Source of the DNA: Flavobacteriaceae bacterium
Lineage (GTDB): Bacteria > Bacteroidota > Bacteroidia > Flavobacteriales > Flavobacteriaceae
Length of the DNA stretch: 47,254 bases
Reading direction: 5' to 3'
NCBI GenBank assembly: GCA_018608485.1
Contig: JABAZK010000188.1
Location: forward strand, 1-47,254
Part shown: positions 18,362 through 26,933 of the stretch, in pieces
Position numbering within the stretch: the first letter of the stretch is position 1
Layout of the letters: every line of letters begins with the position of its first letter
Translations under genes and position numbers: made by a program
Notes under the pieces: model-generated
Databases searched by the model: none
Seen by the model: the letters and a program-made list of their open reading frames with translations, nothing else
Told to the model about the DNA's origin: nothing

Positions 18362-19645
18362 ATGAGATATTATAGTCTAAATAATTCATCACCTTTGACC
18401 TCTTTCAAAAAAGCAGTTCAAAATGGAATCGCACCAGACAGGGGGTTGTATTTCCCTGAAGAAATTACTCCAATTTCTGAAGACTTTATAAATAATATTA
18501 GTGAATATTCTAATGAAGAAATTGCATATGAGGTAATCAAACAATTTATTGGAGATGAAATTCCGACTACTATCCTAAAAGAGATTATCAAAAAAACTAT
18601 TTCTTTTGATTTTCCTATTGTTAATTTGGATAAAAATATTGGTTCTTTAGAATTATTTCATGGCCCTACGATGGCTTTCAAGGATGTAGGTGCAAGATTT
18701 ATGTCTCAATGCTTAGAATATTTTAATCAGAAAAAAACTGAAGATATTACTGTGTTGGTTGCAACTTCTGGAGACACTGGAGGTGCTGTTGCTAACGGAT
18801 TTTTGAATGCAAAAGGAGTTCAAGTAGTGATTTTGTACCCAAAAGGGAAGGTGAGTGAAATTCAAGAAAAACAACTAACTACTTTAGGCAATAATATTAC
18901 TGCTCTTGAAGTAGATGGAGTATTTGATGATTGTCAAGAAATGGTAAAATCGGCATTTTTAGATAAAAATATCTCTAGAAATTTAACATCAGCAAATTCT
19001 ATAAATGTAGCTAGATGGTTACCTCAAATGTTTTATTTTTTCTTTGCCTATAAGCAAGTTGCCAACCAATATAAAGATGTTGTATTCTCAGTCCCTAGCG
19101 GAAATTTTGGAAATATTTGCGCTGGTTTGTTAGCTCAAAAATTAGGATTACCCATCAAGCATTTTGTAGCATCAACAAATATAAATGATACCGTTCCTCA
19201 ATACCTAATAAATGGGAATTATGATCCGAAACCATCTAAACCTACTATTTCAAATGCTATGGATGTTGGTAATCCAAGTAACTTTATTAGAATTCAAGAA
19301 TTATTTGATAATAACCTGTCTAGCTTAAAAAAATCTTTTTCTTCATATAGTTTTTCAGATGATGAAACTAAAATAATGATGAAGAGTATACATGATAAAT
19401 TTAATTATATCTCAGAACCACATGGAGCCATTGGTTATTTAGGTTTAAAAAAACACGGTTTAAAAACTAACGAGTTTGGTGTATTTTTAGAGACTGCTCA
19501 TCCGGTTAAGTTTTTACAGGTTGTAGAAGAAACTCTTACAGTTAATGTAGAAATACCCCCACAAATTAAGCAAGTTATGAGTAAAGAAAAAGTCTCCATA
19601 CTTATTTCAAATTATCAAGACTTAAAAAATTTCCTCAATAAATAG
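18362..19645 (+). CDS. thrC: Threonine synthase
   Basis: ThrC converts O-phosphohomoserine to threonine with PLP. The 427-residue product has the PLP lysine in GPTMAFKDVGARF (Lys107), the phosphate-binding ATSGDTGGAVANG, and the fungal/E. coli-type N-terminal extension beginning MRYYSLNN. It closes the thr operon and converges with mnmE, leaving only 18 bases between the stops and no visible hairpin. Confidence 0.96.
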   Translation: MRYYSLNNSSPLTSFKKAVQNGIAPDRGLYFPEEITPISEDFINNISEYSNEEIAYEVIKQFIGDEIPTTILKEIIKKTISFDFPIVNLDKNIGSLELFHGPTMAFKDVGARFMSQCLEYFNQKKTEDITVLVATSGDTGGAVANGFLNAKGVQVVILYPKGKVSEIQEKQLTTLGNNITALEVDGVFDDCQEMVKSAFLDKNISRNLTSANSINVARWLPQMFYFFFAYKQVANQYKDVVFSVPSGNFGNICAGLLAQKLGLPIKHFVASTNINDTVPQYLINGNYDPKPSKPTISNAMDVGNPSNFIRIQELFDNNLSSLKKSFSSYSFSDDETKIMMKSIHDKFNYISEPHGAIGYLGLKKHGLKTNEFGVFLETAHPVKFLQVVEETLTVNVEIPPQIKQVMSKEKVSILISNYQDLKNFLNK

Positions 19646-19663
19646 TAATTTTTATAATCACAC

Positions 19664-21055
19664 TTACTTTCCAATGCAGAAATTTGAAAAGATATGTCCT
19701 AAAATATCTTTATCTACATCATATTCTCCAGTAATGTTTCCAAGATGTCTTAAGCATTCTCTAATGTCAATTGAGAATAGGTCTGTAGAGATTTTTAAAT
19801 CAATTCCCTCTTGAACTGAGTTAATAGCGTTAAGCGCATTATTTAATGCTTCAAAATGACGAGAATTAGTAACGATCGTTTCATTATTACTTAAGGCACC
19901 TCTATTAACCAAAGAAGTTAATTCTTTAAGTAGGGTAGTAATCCCAATTTTTTCTTTAGCAGAGAGAAGAAGAATGTCTTTTACACTTGTAGTAATCTCT
20001 TTTCTTTGTTTCTCTGGTAAAGAATCAATTTTATTGGCAATTAATAACAATCGTTTATTTGGAAAACGATTTTTAATAATTTTAATTTCTTCAAGAAAAG
20101 AACTTTTAGAGCTTACAAACTTATTAGAATCTATAAGAAAAATTAGTAGTTGAGCATTCTCTGCCTTTTCAAAAGTCTTTTTTATACCAATACTTTCTAC
20201 AATATCATTAGTCTGTCTAATTCCGGCTGTATCTATAAACCTAAAAGCAACCCCTTCTATGATCAATTCATCTTCAATAGCATCTCTTGTAGTGCCAGCT
20301 ATTTCTGATACAATGGCTTTTTCTTCGTTAAATAATGAATTAAGTAACGTTGACTTTCCTACATTAGGTTCTCCTATAATAGCTACTGGAATACCATTTT
20401 TCATCGCATTTCCAAAAGAAAAACTATCTATTAACTTTTTTAGAACTGAAGAAATAGTAACAACTAATTCTTTAAATTTGGTTCTATCTGCAAACTCTAC
20501 ATCCTCTCCAGAAAAGTCTAATTCTAATTCAATTAGAGCGGCAAAATCTAATAATTTAGTTCTAAGGTCCTTTAATTCATTTGTGATTCCTCCTCTCATT
20601 TGCTGAATTGCTAATTGATGAGAGGCTGAGGAGTTAGAAGCGATAACATCTGCTACAGCTTCTGCTTGACTAAGATCCATTTTTCCGTTGAGAAATGCTC
20701 TCATGGTAAACTCTCCATTGTCTGCCATTCTACAACCATTTTTAAGAAATAATTGAATGATTTCCTGTTGTATATAAGAAGATCCATGACAAGATATTTC
20801 AACTACATTTTCTCCTGTGTAAGAGCTCGGATTTTTAAAAACAGACACCAATACCTCGTCTATTATTCTATTGTTCTCAATAATATGTCCTAAATGTATG
20901 GTGTGAGTTTTTTGATTCTTCAGTTTTTTACCGCTAATTGAATTAAATTTTTTAGAGACAATATTAATAGCGTCTTCACCCGAAATTCGAATTACAGAAA
21001 TAGCTCCTATACCTGAGGGTGTTGCTAATGCTATAATAGAATCATTTTGAATCAT
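19664..21055 (-). CDS. mnmE: tRNA modification GTPase MnmE
   Basis: MnmE works with MnmG to install the carboxymethylaminomethyl group on U34 of certain tRNAs. I start it at the ATG at 21055 (463 residues), which gives the family opening MIQNDSIIALATPSGIGAI; an ATG five codons upstream is unlikely. The N-terminal folate-binding domain precedes a G domain with GEPNVGKS (228-235), TTRD (about 255-258) and DTAG (275-278). The protein ends in the invariant CIGK, with catalytic Cys460. A perfect -7 promoter box ends only four bases before this ATG, suggesting a nearly leaderless mRNA. Confidence 0.96.
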   Translation of the reverse strand: MIQNDSIIALATPSGIGAISVIRISGEDAINIVSKKFNSISGKKLKNQKTHTIHLGHIIENNRIIDEVLVSVFKNPSSYTGENVVEISCHGSSYIQQEIIQLFLKNGCRMADNGEFTMRAFLNGKMDLSQAEAVADVIASNSSASHQLAIQQMRGGITNELKDLRTKLLDFAALIELELDFSGEDVEFADRTKFKELVVTISSVLKKLIDSFSFGNAMKNGIPVAIIGEPNVGKSTLLNSLFNEEKAIVSEIAGTTRDAIEDELIIEGVAFRFIDTAGIRQTNDIVESIGIKKTFEKAENAQLLIFLIDSNKFVSSKSSFLEEIKIIKNRFPNKRLLLIANKIDSLPEKQRKEITTSVKDILLLSAKEKIGITTLLKELTSLVNRGALSNNETIVTNSRHFEALNNALNAINSVQEGIDLKISTDLFSIDIRECLRHLGNITGEYDVDKDILGHIFSNFCIGK

Positions 21056-21059
21056 ATTG

Positions 21060-21067
21060 CAAATATA
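21060..21067 (-). promoter_or_regulatory. -7 box directly before mnmE
   Basis: On the minus strand this reads TATATTTG followed by C, an exact match to TAnnTTTG(C). The mnmE ATG begins four bases after the box, so the transcription start would fall at or next to the start codon. No good -33 TTG is seen at the usual distance, which lowers confidence. Confidence 0.45.
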
Positions 21068-21141
21068 CAAGGTTCATAGGTTTTATAACTTAATTGTAAC
21101 AAGTAGTTATTAAAAGCGTCAAATAGATATATTTTAAAAAT

Positions 21142-21483
21142 ATGATGAAAGAAAATAAACAATTATTGGTAATTATCCATTTGAGTCAATTTTTAGATTT
21201 TATTACTGGAATAGGTGGTTTTGTTGTGCCGCTTATTATTTGGCTATTAAAAAAAGATGAAATTTATGAATTGGATTATCATGGTAAAACAATATTAAAC
21301 TTTAGAATCTCTATGTTTATTTATACACTAATATGTATTCCTTTTGTTTTTTTGTTTGGAGTTGGTATTTTAGGATTTATAATTTTAGGATTTATATACT
21401 TAATTTTTCCTATAGTAAATGCAGTTAGGGCTAGTAATAACCAAACACCACACTATCCTCTTAGTATAAAGTTTATAAAGTAA
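21142..21483 (+). CDS. Small DUF4870-like membrane protein
   Basis: The 113-residue product has three hydrophobic segments, roughly residues 8-35, 52-75 and 76-95, with the pattern HLSQFLDFITGIGGFVVPLI followed by DYHGKTILNFRISM. That layout matches DUF4870-domain proteins, small inner-membrane proteins of unknown function in which one segment follows a conserved H-G-K/Q-x-x-x-N-F motif. It starts MM; the second Met (21145) is an equally good start. It is divergent from mnmE and its stop meets that of the convergent DUF4268-like gene within two bases. No function is known to me. Confidence 0.82.
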   Translation: MMKENKQLLVIIHLSQFLDFITGIGGFVVPLIIWLLKKDEIYELDYHGKTILNFRISMFIYTLICIPFVFLFGVGILGFIILGFIYLIFPIVNAVRASNNQTPHYPLSIKFIK

Positions 21484-21484
21484 T

Positions 21485-21925
21485 TTAAGAAATAGATTGA
21501 TTGATATAATCTTTATAATCTTCAAAGAAAGATTCAAATTTAGACATAGATTCTAGATAAAAGAGGTAACATTCTTTCCAAGTTTGTTTGTTGTAAATAC
21601 TAAATTTACTTTGATGTAATTGGTAAATTCGATGTATTTTTTTTCCTGAGTCTAATTCATATTCTCCATCAAATAGTATAGTTAGCTTATAATCACGTTC
21701 CAAAATGTTTTTTAATGACAACAATTGTTCAAATAATAATTCATTAGCAATTTTATCTGGATGTTCAAGATCTAAGACTACCATGGCCTTTTTCCTATCT
21801 GCAACAAATTTAAAACTTACCCCTTTTATTTTGGTATTATAAAGTATCCATTTTCTGGGAAAAGATTTTCCAAAACTAGTCCAAAACTCCTTTCTTAATA
21901 ATGTAGATTGTTCTTTGCTAAACAC
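21485..21925 (-). CDS. DUF4268-like protein (GTG start)
   Basis: The 146-residue product begins at a GTG (21925) and reads LRKEFWTSFGKSFPRKWILY, which matches the start of DUF4268 proteins as I know them; no alternative ATG would keep this conserved segment. It is soluble, with a central region (VVLDLEHPDKIANELLFEQL) and an aromatic C-terminus. Members occur widely in Bacteroidota, sometimes as the tail of larger nuclease-like proteins, but the stand-alone form has no established role. It sits 35 bases after miaE on the same strand and may be cotranscribed with it. Confidence 0.82.
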   Translation of the reverse strand: MFSKEQSTLLRKEFWTSFGKSFPRKWILYNTKIKGVSFKFVADRKKAMVVLDLEHPDKIANELLFEQLLSLKNILERDYKLTILFDGEYELDSGKKIHRIYQLHQSKFSIYNKQTWKECYLFYLESMSKFESFFEDYKDYINQSIS

Positions 21926-21960
21926 AAATTAGAGTATAAGTTTATGAAAATAGGGTTTTA

Positions 21961-22542
21961 TTAACCATGAACTGTTGCTTTAGTACCCCTAGATTTCATC
22001 ATTTCTGCTTCAAAAGCTAATAAGTTTTTCCATTTTTCATCTACAGTTTTTCTATCCATATATTTTCTTGCATATCCTAAAAATAACGTGTAATGATTTG
22101 CTTCTGACACCATTAAATCTTTATAAAATTTTGAAAGCTCTTCATCTTGCATATTTTCAGAGAAAACTTTAAAACGCTCACAACTTCTGGCTTCGATGAG
22201 AGCAGCTACCAGTAATCTGTTTATCAAAGCAGTTTGTCTATCCTTTGTTTTTGGGAAGAATTTTTGTAATGATTTAGCATAGTCGTTGTGTTGTTCTCGT
22301 CCTAATACAAAGCCTCTTTTTATCATTAACTGATGAACCATCCTAAAATGTTCTAATTCCTCAATAGCAATATCACTCATATCTTTCACTAAATCTGTCT
22401 CCTCCGAATAGTTTATGATGATAGAAATAGCATTAGCAGAGGCCTTTTGCTCTGCAAATGCATGATCAGTTAGTATTTGTTCTAAATTATCTTCGGCAAT
22501 TTCTGCCCAAGATGTTGACGTTTCAAATTGTAGTCCTAGCAT
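21961..22542 (-). CDS. miaE: tRNA 2-methylthio-N6-isopentenyladenosine-37 hydroxylase
   Basis: MiaE is a diiron monooxygenase that hydroxylates the isopentenyl group of ms2i6A37 in tRNA, using oxygen. The 193-residue product is a ferritin-like four-helix bundle with carboxylate and histidine ligands at Glu31, Glu62 and His65 (ExxH in EELEHF), Glu117 and Glu147-His150 (ExxH in SEANH). The run LIEARSCERFKVFSE is characteristic. The length fits the short bacterial form. Its activity requires MiaA and MiaB, which are not in the window. A general ferritin-like protein is a weak alternative. Confidence 0.9.
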   Translation of the reverse strand: MLGLQFETSTSWAEIAEDNLEQILTDHAFAEQKASANAISIIINYSEETDLVKDMSDIAIEELEHFRMVHQLMIKRGFVLGREQHNDYAKSLQKFFPKTKDRQTALINRLLVAALIEARSCERFKVFSENMQDEELSKFYKDLMVSEANHYTLFLGYARKYMDRKTVDEKWKNLLAFEAEMMKSRGTKATVHG

Positions 22543-22632
22543 TTGCGATATAATTTGTTTTAACCCTAATCAAAGATTATTTAATTTTTTAGATGATATT
22601 ATTTCAAAAAAATAGATAAAATATTTTAAAAT

Positions 22633-24855
22633 CTATGAGTTCAGTAGTGAAGCTAATTCTCTTCCATATTTTATAAAAGCTATTGTTTCATCTGTTCGAG
22701 CTAGCTTTATTTTGTCAAAAATAACGATTGATTCACCATTGCTTTCTAGATGATAAATCTGATGATTTTCAAAAAAGTGAATAATTTTTTCTGTAAAAAA
22801 AGATCTAATCTCAGATTCATTTTCTCCCATCAGTAAGAATTTTTTTGAGAAATCTGGATACATTTCAAAATCAATATCTTTGTATCCAGTAAAAGCCATT
22901 ACACGATCAAATATTTTTCCTAGTACTCCTTCTTTTTCCATAGTGAAAATGGGTAGTTTTTTATCTAATTTTAATACCATTAGAGTTGTATTGAAGGTTT
23001 CAGCAGTAAAAGCTTTACCCTCATTAAAAGTTACATCTGCAATTTCCCAGGACACACCTAAATCTTCATAGGTGCCTTTTAGACAATTGTATTTACTTTC
23101 TATAGGTCTAATTTCAAAGAAATGGAATTTTTTTAAGTAAAGAGTATTCCAATCAACTTGACTACTGTATTGATACTCTTTTTCAGTAGCTAAATTTCTT
23201 AATCGTTTTTGTCTTTGAGATAATTTTTTAGAAGAATTATTTAAACTAATTTTTAAAGCTCTATTATATGTTGTAGAGGAAACATGAGAATCTAGTCCAG
23301 TAATGAATACCCTACCGCCAGAATCTCTTTGAGATTTAAGGAATTCAACTAGATAATCCATGTAGGTAATACCAACCAATCTTGTTTCTGATAAATCAAT
23401 ATTTACATTAGCTCCAGAAGGAATTTGAGTTATTAGATTGTCAACTTTTAGAATACCTAAAAAGTTTGCTATTCCTCTAATTTTTAAATCGAAGCTCCCA
23501 TCTTTAAGCTTTACCAATTTAGTGCGAGATTTATACACCATCTTAAAAAATTGAGGAATGGATAATCTTGCTAAAAGCATATGAGTAATCAAAGCCAATA
23601 ATAAACCACCTAATAAACCAATTAATAAATTGGTGTAGATTGTAAGGATCATTGTTCCTGTAAAGAAAATAAGTTGCTCAATTCCTTGGTTGTATGCTTT
23701 CTTGAAAACAGCAGGAGATGCTAATTTAAACCCAGTATATACCAATAAAATAGCAAAAGCAGATAGCGGTACTTTTCTCATAATGGGACTTAAAGCCACA
23801 ATAAAAAGAAGTAATAATATTCCTTGATACATATTAGACCATTTTGTTTTGGCACCGTTATGAATATTTACCGTACTTCTTATAATTACTGCAATTATTG
23901 GCAAACCACCTATGAGGCCAGCTACCATAGTACTTAGGCCAATCCCTGTTAGATCTTTATTTAAGTCTGTTTTTCTTTTGTAGGGGTCAATTTTGTCAAC
24001 AGCTTTGGCAATTGCAAGTGACTCAATACTTGTTATAATCAACATAGAAAATACAGTCGTCCAAAATTCAATTGTATTAACTTTATTAAAATTAGGATGC
24101 ATAATAGAATCCATAATATTATCTGGAATGTCAAGCAGTAAATGAGGGCCTATTTCATAGGTTTTACCCAGAAATGAAAGTGTTTGTTGGTCAAAGAAGT
24201 TAAAAAGGTATGCAAAAGGAATAGAAAGAGTTATAACCCACATTGGAGCCGGTAAAAAATGAAAAAAACGGTAACTTATTTTAGAGTGCAGTAATAATAA
24301 AAATAATCCTGTAAGTGAAATGAGGATGACAAAAGGATTAGCTTGAGGTAAATATAAAACTGCATCTATAAGGTTTTGTATAATACTAGGACTATCAGAA
24401 TGAGTTCCTAAAGCTACATGGATTTGTTTAGCAAATATGATAATTCCAATTGCTGCTAGAATACCATGGATTACTGAACTATGGAAAACTTCTGCTAATC
24501 TTCCCAGTTTTAATATTCCTAATAACATTTGAATTGCACCAGAAACAACAACTGCTGCTAAAACATAATTAAAGGCTTGACCTGAACCATCATCCATTAA
24601 AGCAATACCAAGAAGTATCACACCAATGACACCTTTTGCAGGTCCGTTAACTGATATGTGACCACCTCTGTAAAGTGTTGTAACTATTCCTCCAACTACG
24701 GCTGAAAAAATACCTGACATGGCAGGTGCACCTGCTGCCAAAGCAATACCTAATGAAAGAGGTAAAGCAATGAGCGCAACACTTATAGCAGCAATTAAAT
24801 CACTTTGCCAATTTTCAGTTAATCCCTTAATACCAGTTTTGGGTTTAATTTGCAT
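22633..24855 (-). CDS. SulP-family anion transporter with STAS domain and extra C-terminal domain
   Basis: An integral membrane transporter of the SulP/SLC26 family, which moves sulfate, bicarbonate or other anions. The N-terminal half (about residues 15-430) is highly hydrophobic and includes the family stretch ALPLSLGIALAAGAPAMSGI and the STVNIHNGAKTKWSN region near 335. A STAS-like domain follows (about 450-540; VNIDLSETRLVGITYMDYL). Unusually, some 200 further residues follow, including a basic helix near 540-560 and a soluble region to residue 740; typical bacterial SulP proteins are 500-600 residues. No carbonic anhydrase gene is adjacent, so bicarbonate versus sulfate cannot be decided. 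It is divergent from the antiporter gene. Confidence 0.9.
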   Translation of the reverse strand: MQIKPKTGIKGLTENWQSDLIAAISVALIALPLSLGIALAAGAPAMSGIFSAVVGGIVTTLYRGGHISVNGPAKGVIGVILLGIALMDDGSGQAFNYVLAAVVVSGAIQMLLGILKLGRLAEVFHSSVIHGILAAIGIIIFAKQIHVALGTHSDSPSIIQNLIDAVLYLPQANPFVILISLTGLFLLLLHSKISYRFFHFLPAPMWVITLSIPFAYLFNFFDQQTLSFLGKTYEIGPHLLLDIPDNIMDSIMHPNFNKVNTIEFWTTVFSMLIITSIESLAIAKAVDKIDPYKRKTDLNKDLTGIGLSTMVAGLIGGLPIIAVIIRSTVNIHNGAKTKWSNMYQGILLLLFIVALSPIMRKVPLSAFAILLVYTGFKLASPAVFKKAYNQGIEQLIFFTGTMILTIYTNLLIGLLGGLLLALITHMLLARLSIPQFFKMVYKSRTKLVKLKDGSFDLKIRGIANFLGILKVDNLITQIPSGANVNIDLSETRLVGITYMDYLVEFLKSQRDSGGRVFITGLDSHVSSTTYNRALKISLNNSSKKLSQRQKRLRNLATEKEYQYSSQVDWNTLYLKKFHFFEIRPIESKYNCLKGTYEDLGVSWEIADVTFNEGKAFTAETFNTTLMVLKLDKKLPIFTMEKEGVLGKIFDRVMAFTGYKDIDFEMYPDFSKKFLLMGENESEIRSFFTEKIIHFFENHQIYHLESNGESIVIFDKIKLARTDETIAFIKYGRELASLLNS

Positions 24856-25049
24856 ATAATTGATTATCTAATAGATTTAAATAAAACTAAATAGCTAAAA
24901 TACTAAATATTCGTTATTGTATCGATTGACTTGTGTAGGTTTTGGGTTAAATATTATAAATGATTTTTTAAAATGTATTTGGTAATTTTAAATATTAATA
25001 AATACATTACATAGTGCCCTCAAATAGAAGCTTGTAAAATAAATATTTT

Positions 25050-25065
25050 AATATTCTAGAATATT
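25050..25065. promoter_or_regulatory. 16-base perfect palindrome, possible operator
   Basis: AATATTCTAGAATATT reads identically on both strands. It lies between the divergent SulP and antiporter genes and covers the position expected for the -33 element of the antiporter promoter. A dimeric repressor could bind here. AT-rich palindromes also arise by chance, so this is only a candidate. Confidence 0.35.
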
Positions 25066-25076
25066 TTTTATGCATG

Positions 25077-25084
25077 TATTTTTG
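25077..25084 (+). promoter_or_regulatory. -7 box of the antiporter gene
   Basis: TATTTTTG matches TAnnTTTG exactly, with TTC 20 bases upstream (25054-25056) in place of TTG. The implied transcription start near 25091 lies after the upstream ATG at 25074 and before the ATG at 25110, supporting the latter as the true start. Confidence 0.5.
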
Positions 25085-25109
25085 TATTTTTAAAGAAATA
25101 TTATTTGGT

Positions 25110-26927
25110 ATGTTAGAATTAGCAGGAATAATTATTTTAGGAATATTAGCACAGTGGTTTGCTTGGAGATTTAAAATTCCAGCAATTCTTCCATTGATAT
25201 TAATTGGACTTTTGGTAGGTCCTATAGCAGCAGAGTTTTTAACAGACGATCATACAAAGTATATTGAACCTGTTTGGAATGGTAGCAAAGGATTGTTTCC
25301 TGGAGATGGGTTGTATTATTTTGTTTCATTGGCCATCAGTATTATATTATTTGAGGGTGGCTTAACCTTAAAAAGAGATGAAATAAAAAATGTTGGGCCG
25401 GTAATAACAAAATTAATTACCCTAGGATCAGCGGTTACTTTTTTTGGAGCTGGTTTTTTAGCACATTTTATTTTTGAGCTAAATTGGGAATTGTCTTTTT
25501 TGTTTTCTGGATTAATTATAGTTACAGGACCTACGGTAATTACACCTATTTTAAGAAATATTCCATTAAAAAAAGATATCTCTACAGTCTTAAAATGGGA
25601 GGGAATTCTCATAGATCCAATAGGTGCGTTAGTGGCAGTACTGGTATTTGAGTTTATAAGTGTGGGTGGTGATAGTGGTTTCACTAAAACGGCATTATCT
25701 GAATTTGGGAAAATTATACTATTTGGAACTTCTTTTGGTTTCACTTTTGCTCATGCACTCACCTTTGTGATTAATAAAAAATGGATTCCTCATTATTTAT
25801 TAAATGTGGTCTCTTTGTCTACAGTTTTGCTTGTTTTTGTAGAATCAGAAATATTTGCACATGAATCAGGTTTATTGGCTGTTGTAGTGATGGGAATGGT
25901 TCTTGGAAATGGCAAATTAAAAAATTTAAAAGAGCTATTGTACTTTAAAGAATCATTGAGTGTTTTATTAATTTCAATTCTATTTATTCTTCTGGCTGCA
26001 AATATTAATATGGAGGATTTAATGCTTTTATATAATTGGAAAACCGCGATTATTTTTTTTCTTATAGTGTTTATTATTAGGCCTTTAGGTGTTTTTATCA
26101 GTACTTATAATTCAAACTTAAAATTTAATGAAAAGTTATTCATAAGTTGGGTTGGCCCTAGGGGTATAGTTGCAGCTGGTATAGCTTCTCTTTTTGGAAG
26201 TAAGCTTCTAAAGCAGGGAGTAGAAGGAGCAGAATACATAACGCCTTTAGTGTTTATGATAGTTCTTGGAACTGTTTTATTAAACGCAACAACAGCTCGT
26301 TTATTTGCAAAAATCATTGGAGTATTTTTGAATTCTTCCGATGGAATTTTAATAGTTGGTGCCTCAAAATCTTCAAGACTTATAGCTGAATATATTCAAA
26401 ATCTTGGGAAAAGAGTGGTCCTAATAGACGCCAATACATCTTTTATAGAACAAAGTAGTAACATGGGGTTGGAAGCGTATTCTGTGAATGTATATGATGA
26501 TGATCTTTCAGACAATATTGAGTTGAATGATATTGGTTACTTAATAGCTCTAACAGGTAGTGATGCAGTAAATAAATATGCATTAAAAAACTTTTCTCCC
26601 ATATTTGGAGAACGTGGAGCTTATCGATTAGCTACTGCTGATGAAGTGAAGAATCAAAATTTTGAGAATGAAAAACATTTTTTTACTCCAAAAGATGATT
26701 TTATAAATTTAAGTGAAGCAGCTAGAGATTATCCATCCATTTATGAAACAGCTATTTCATCAGAAAACGAATTTAATGAAACATTAGAAAAACTTCATAA
26801 TCGAATAGAATCCGTACCATTATTTGTTAAAACAATAGATAATAAAATATACACCCTTTCGGATTTTTATTCTAGGCAGCTAATAAAAAAAGATATTATG
26901 CTGGTTTATCTTGGAGATAAAATATAA
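25110..26927 (+). CDS. CPA1-type cation/proton antiporter with RCK (TrkA-N) domain
   Basis: A 605-residue inner-membrane antiporter exchanging sodium or potassium for protons. I start it at 25110 (MLELAGIIILG) because an in-frame ATG at 25074 lies upstream of the predicted transcription start and adds 12 unrelated residues. About twelve hydrophobic segments span residues 1-400, with the transport-core motif GPTVITPIL and the conserved WVGPRGIVAAGIASLFG. A nucleotide-binding RCK_N domain follows from about 411 (DGILIVGASKSSRLIAEYI, aspartate at VVLIDANT), implying control by NAD(H) or another nucleotide. It ends six bases from the convergent dnaX stop. Ion choice cannot be read from the sequence. 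Confidence 0.92.
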   Translation: MLELAGIIILGILAQWFAWRFKIPAILPLILIGLLVGPIAAEFLTDDHTKYIEPVWNGSKGLFPGDGLYYFVSLAISIILFEGGLTLKRDEIKNVGPVITKLITLGSAVTFFGAGFLAHFIFELNWELSFLFSGLIIVTGPTVITPILRNIPLKKDISTVLKWEGILIDPIGALVAVLVFEFISVGGDSGFTKTALSEFGKIILFGTSFGFTFAHALTFVINKKWIPHYLLNVVSLSTVLLVFVESEIFAHESGLLAVVVMGMVLGNGKLKNLKELLYFKESLSVLLISILFILLAANINMEDLMLLYNWKTAIIFFLIVFIIRPLGVFISTYNSNLKFNEKLFISWVGPRGIVAAGIASLFGSKLLKQGVEGAEYITPLVFMIVLGTVLLNATTARLFAKIIGVFLNSSDGILIVGASKSSRLIAEYIQNLGKRVVLIDANTSFIEQSSNMGLEAYSVNVYDDDLSDNIELNDIGYLIALTGSDAVNKYALKNFSPIFGERGAYRLATADEVKNQNFENEKHFFTPKDDFINLSEAARDYPSIYETAISSENEFNETLEKLHNRIESVPLFVKTIDNKIYTLSDFYSRQLIKKDIMLVYLGDKI

Positions 26928-26933
26928 ATAGGA

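Noticed and set aside
25074-25109. Upstream ATG for the antiporter gene
   Set aside because: It precedes the predicted transcription start and adds 12 residues (MYFCIFKEILFG) without counterpart; ATG 25110 is preferred.
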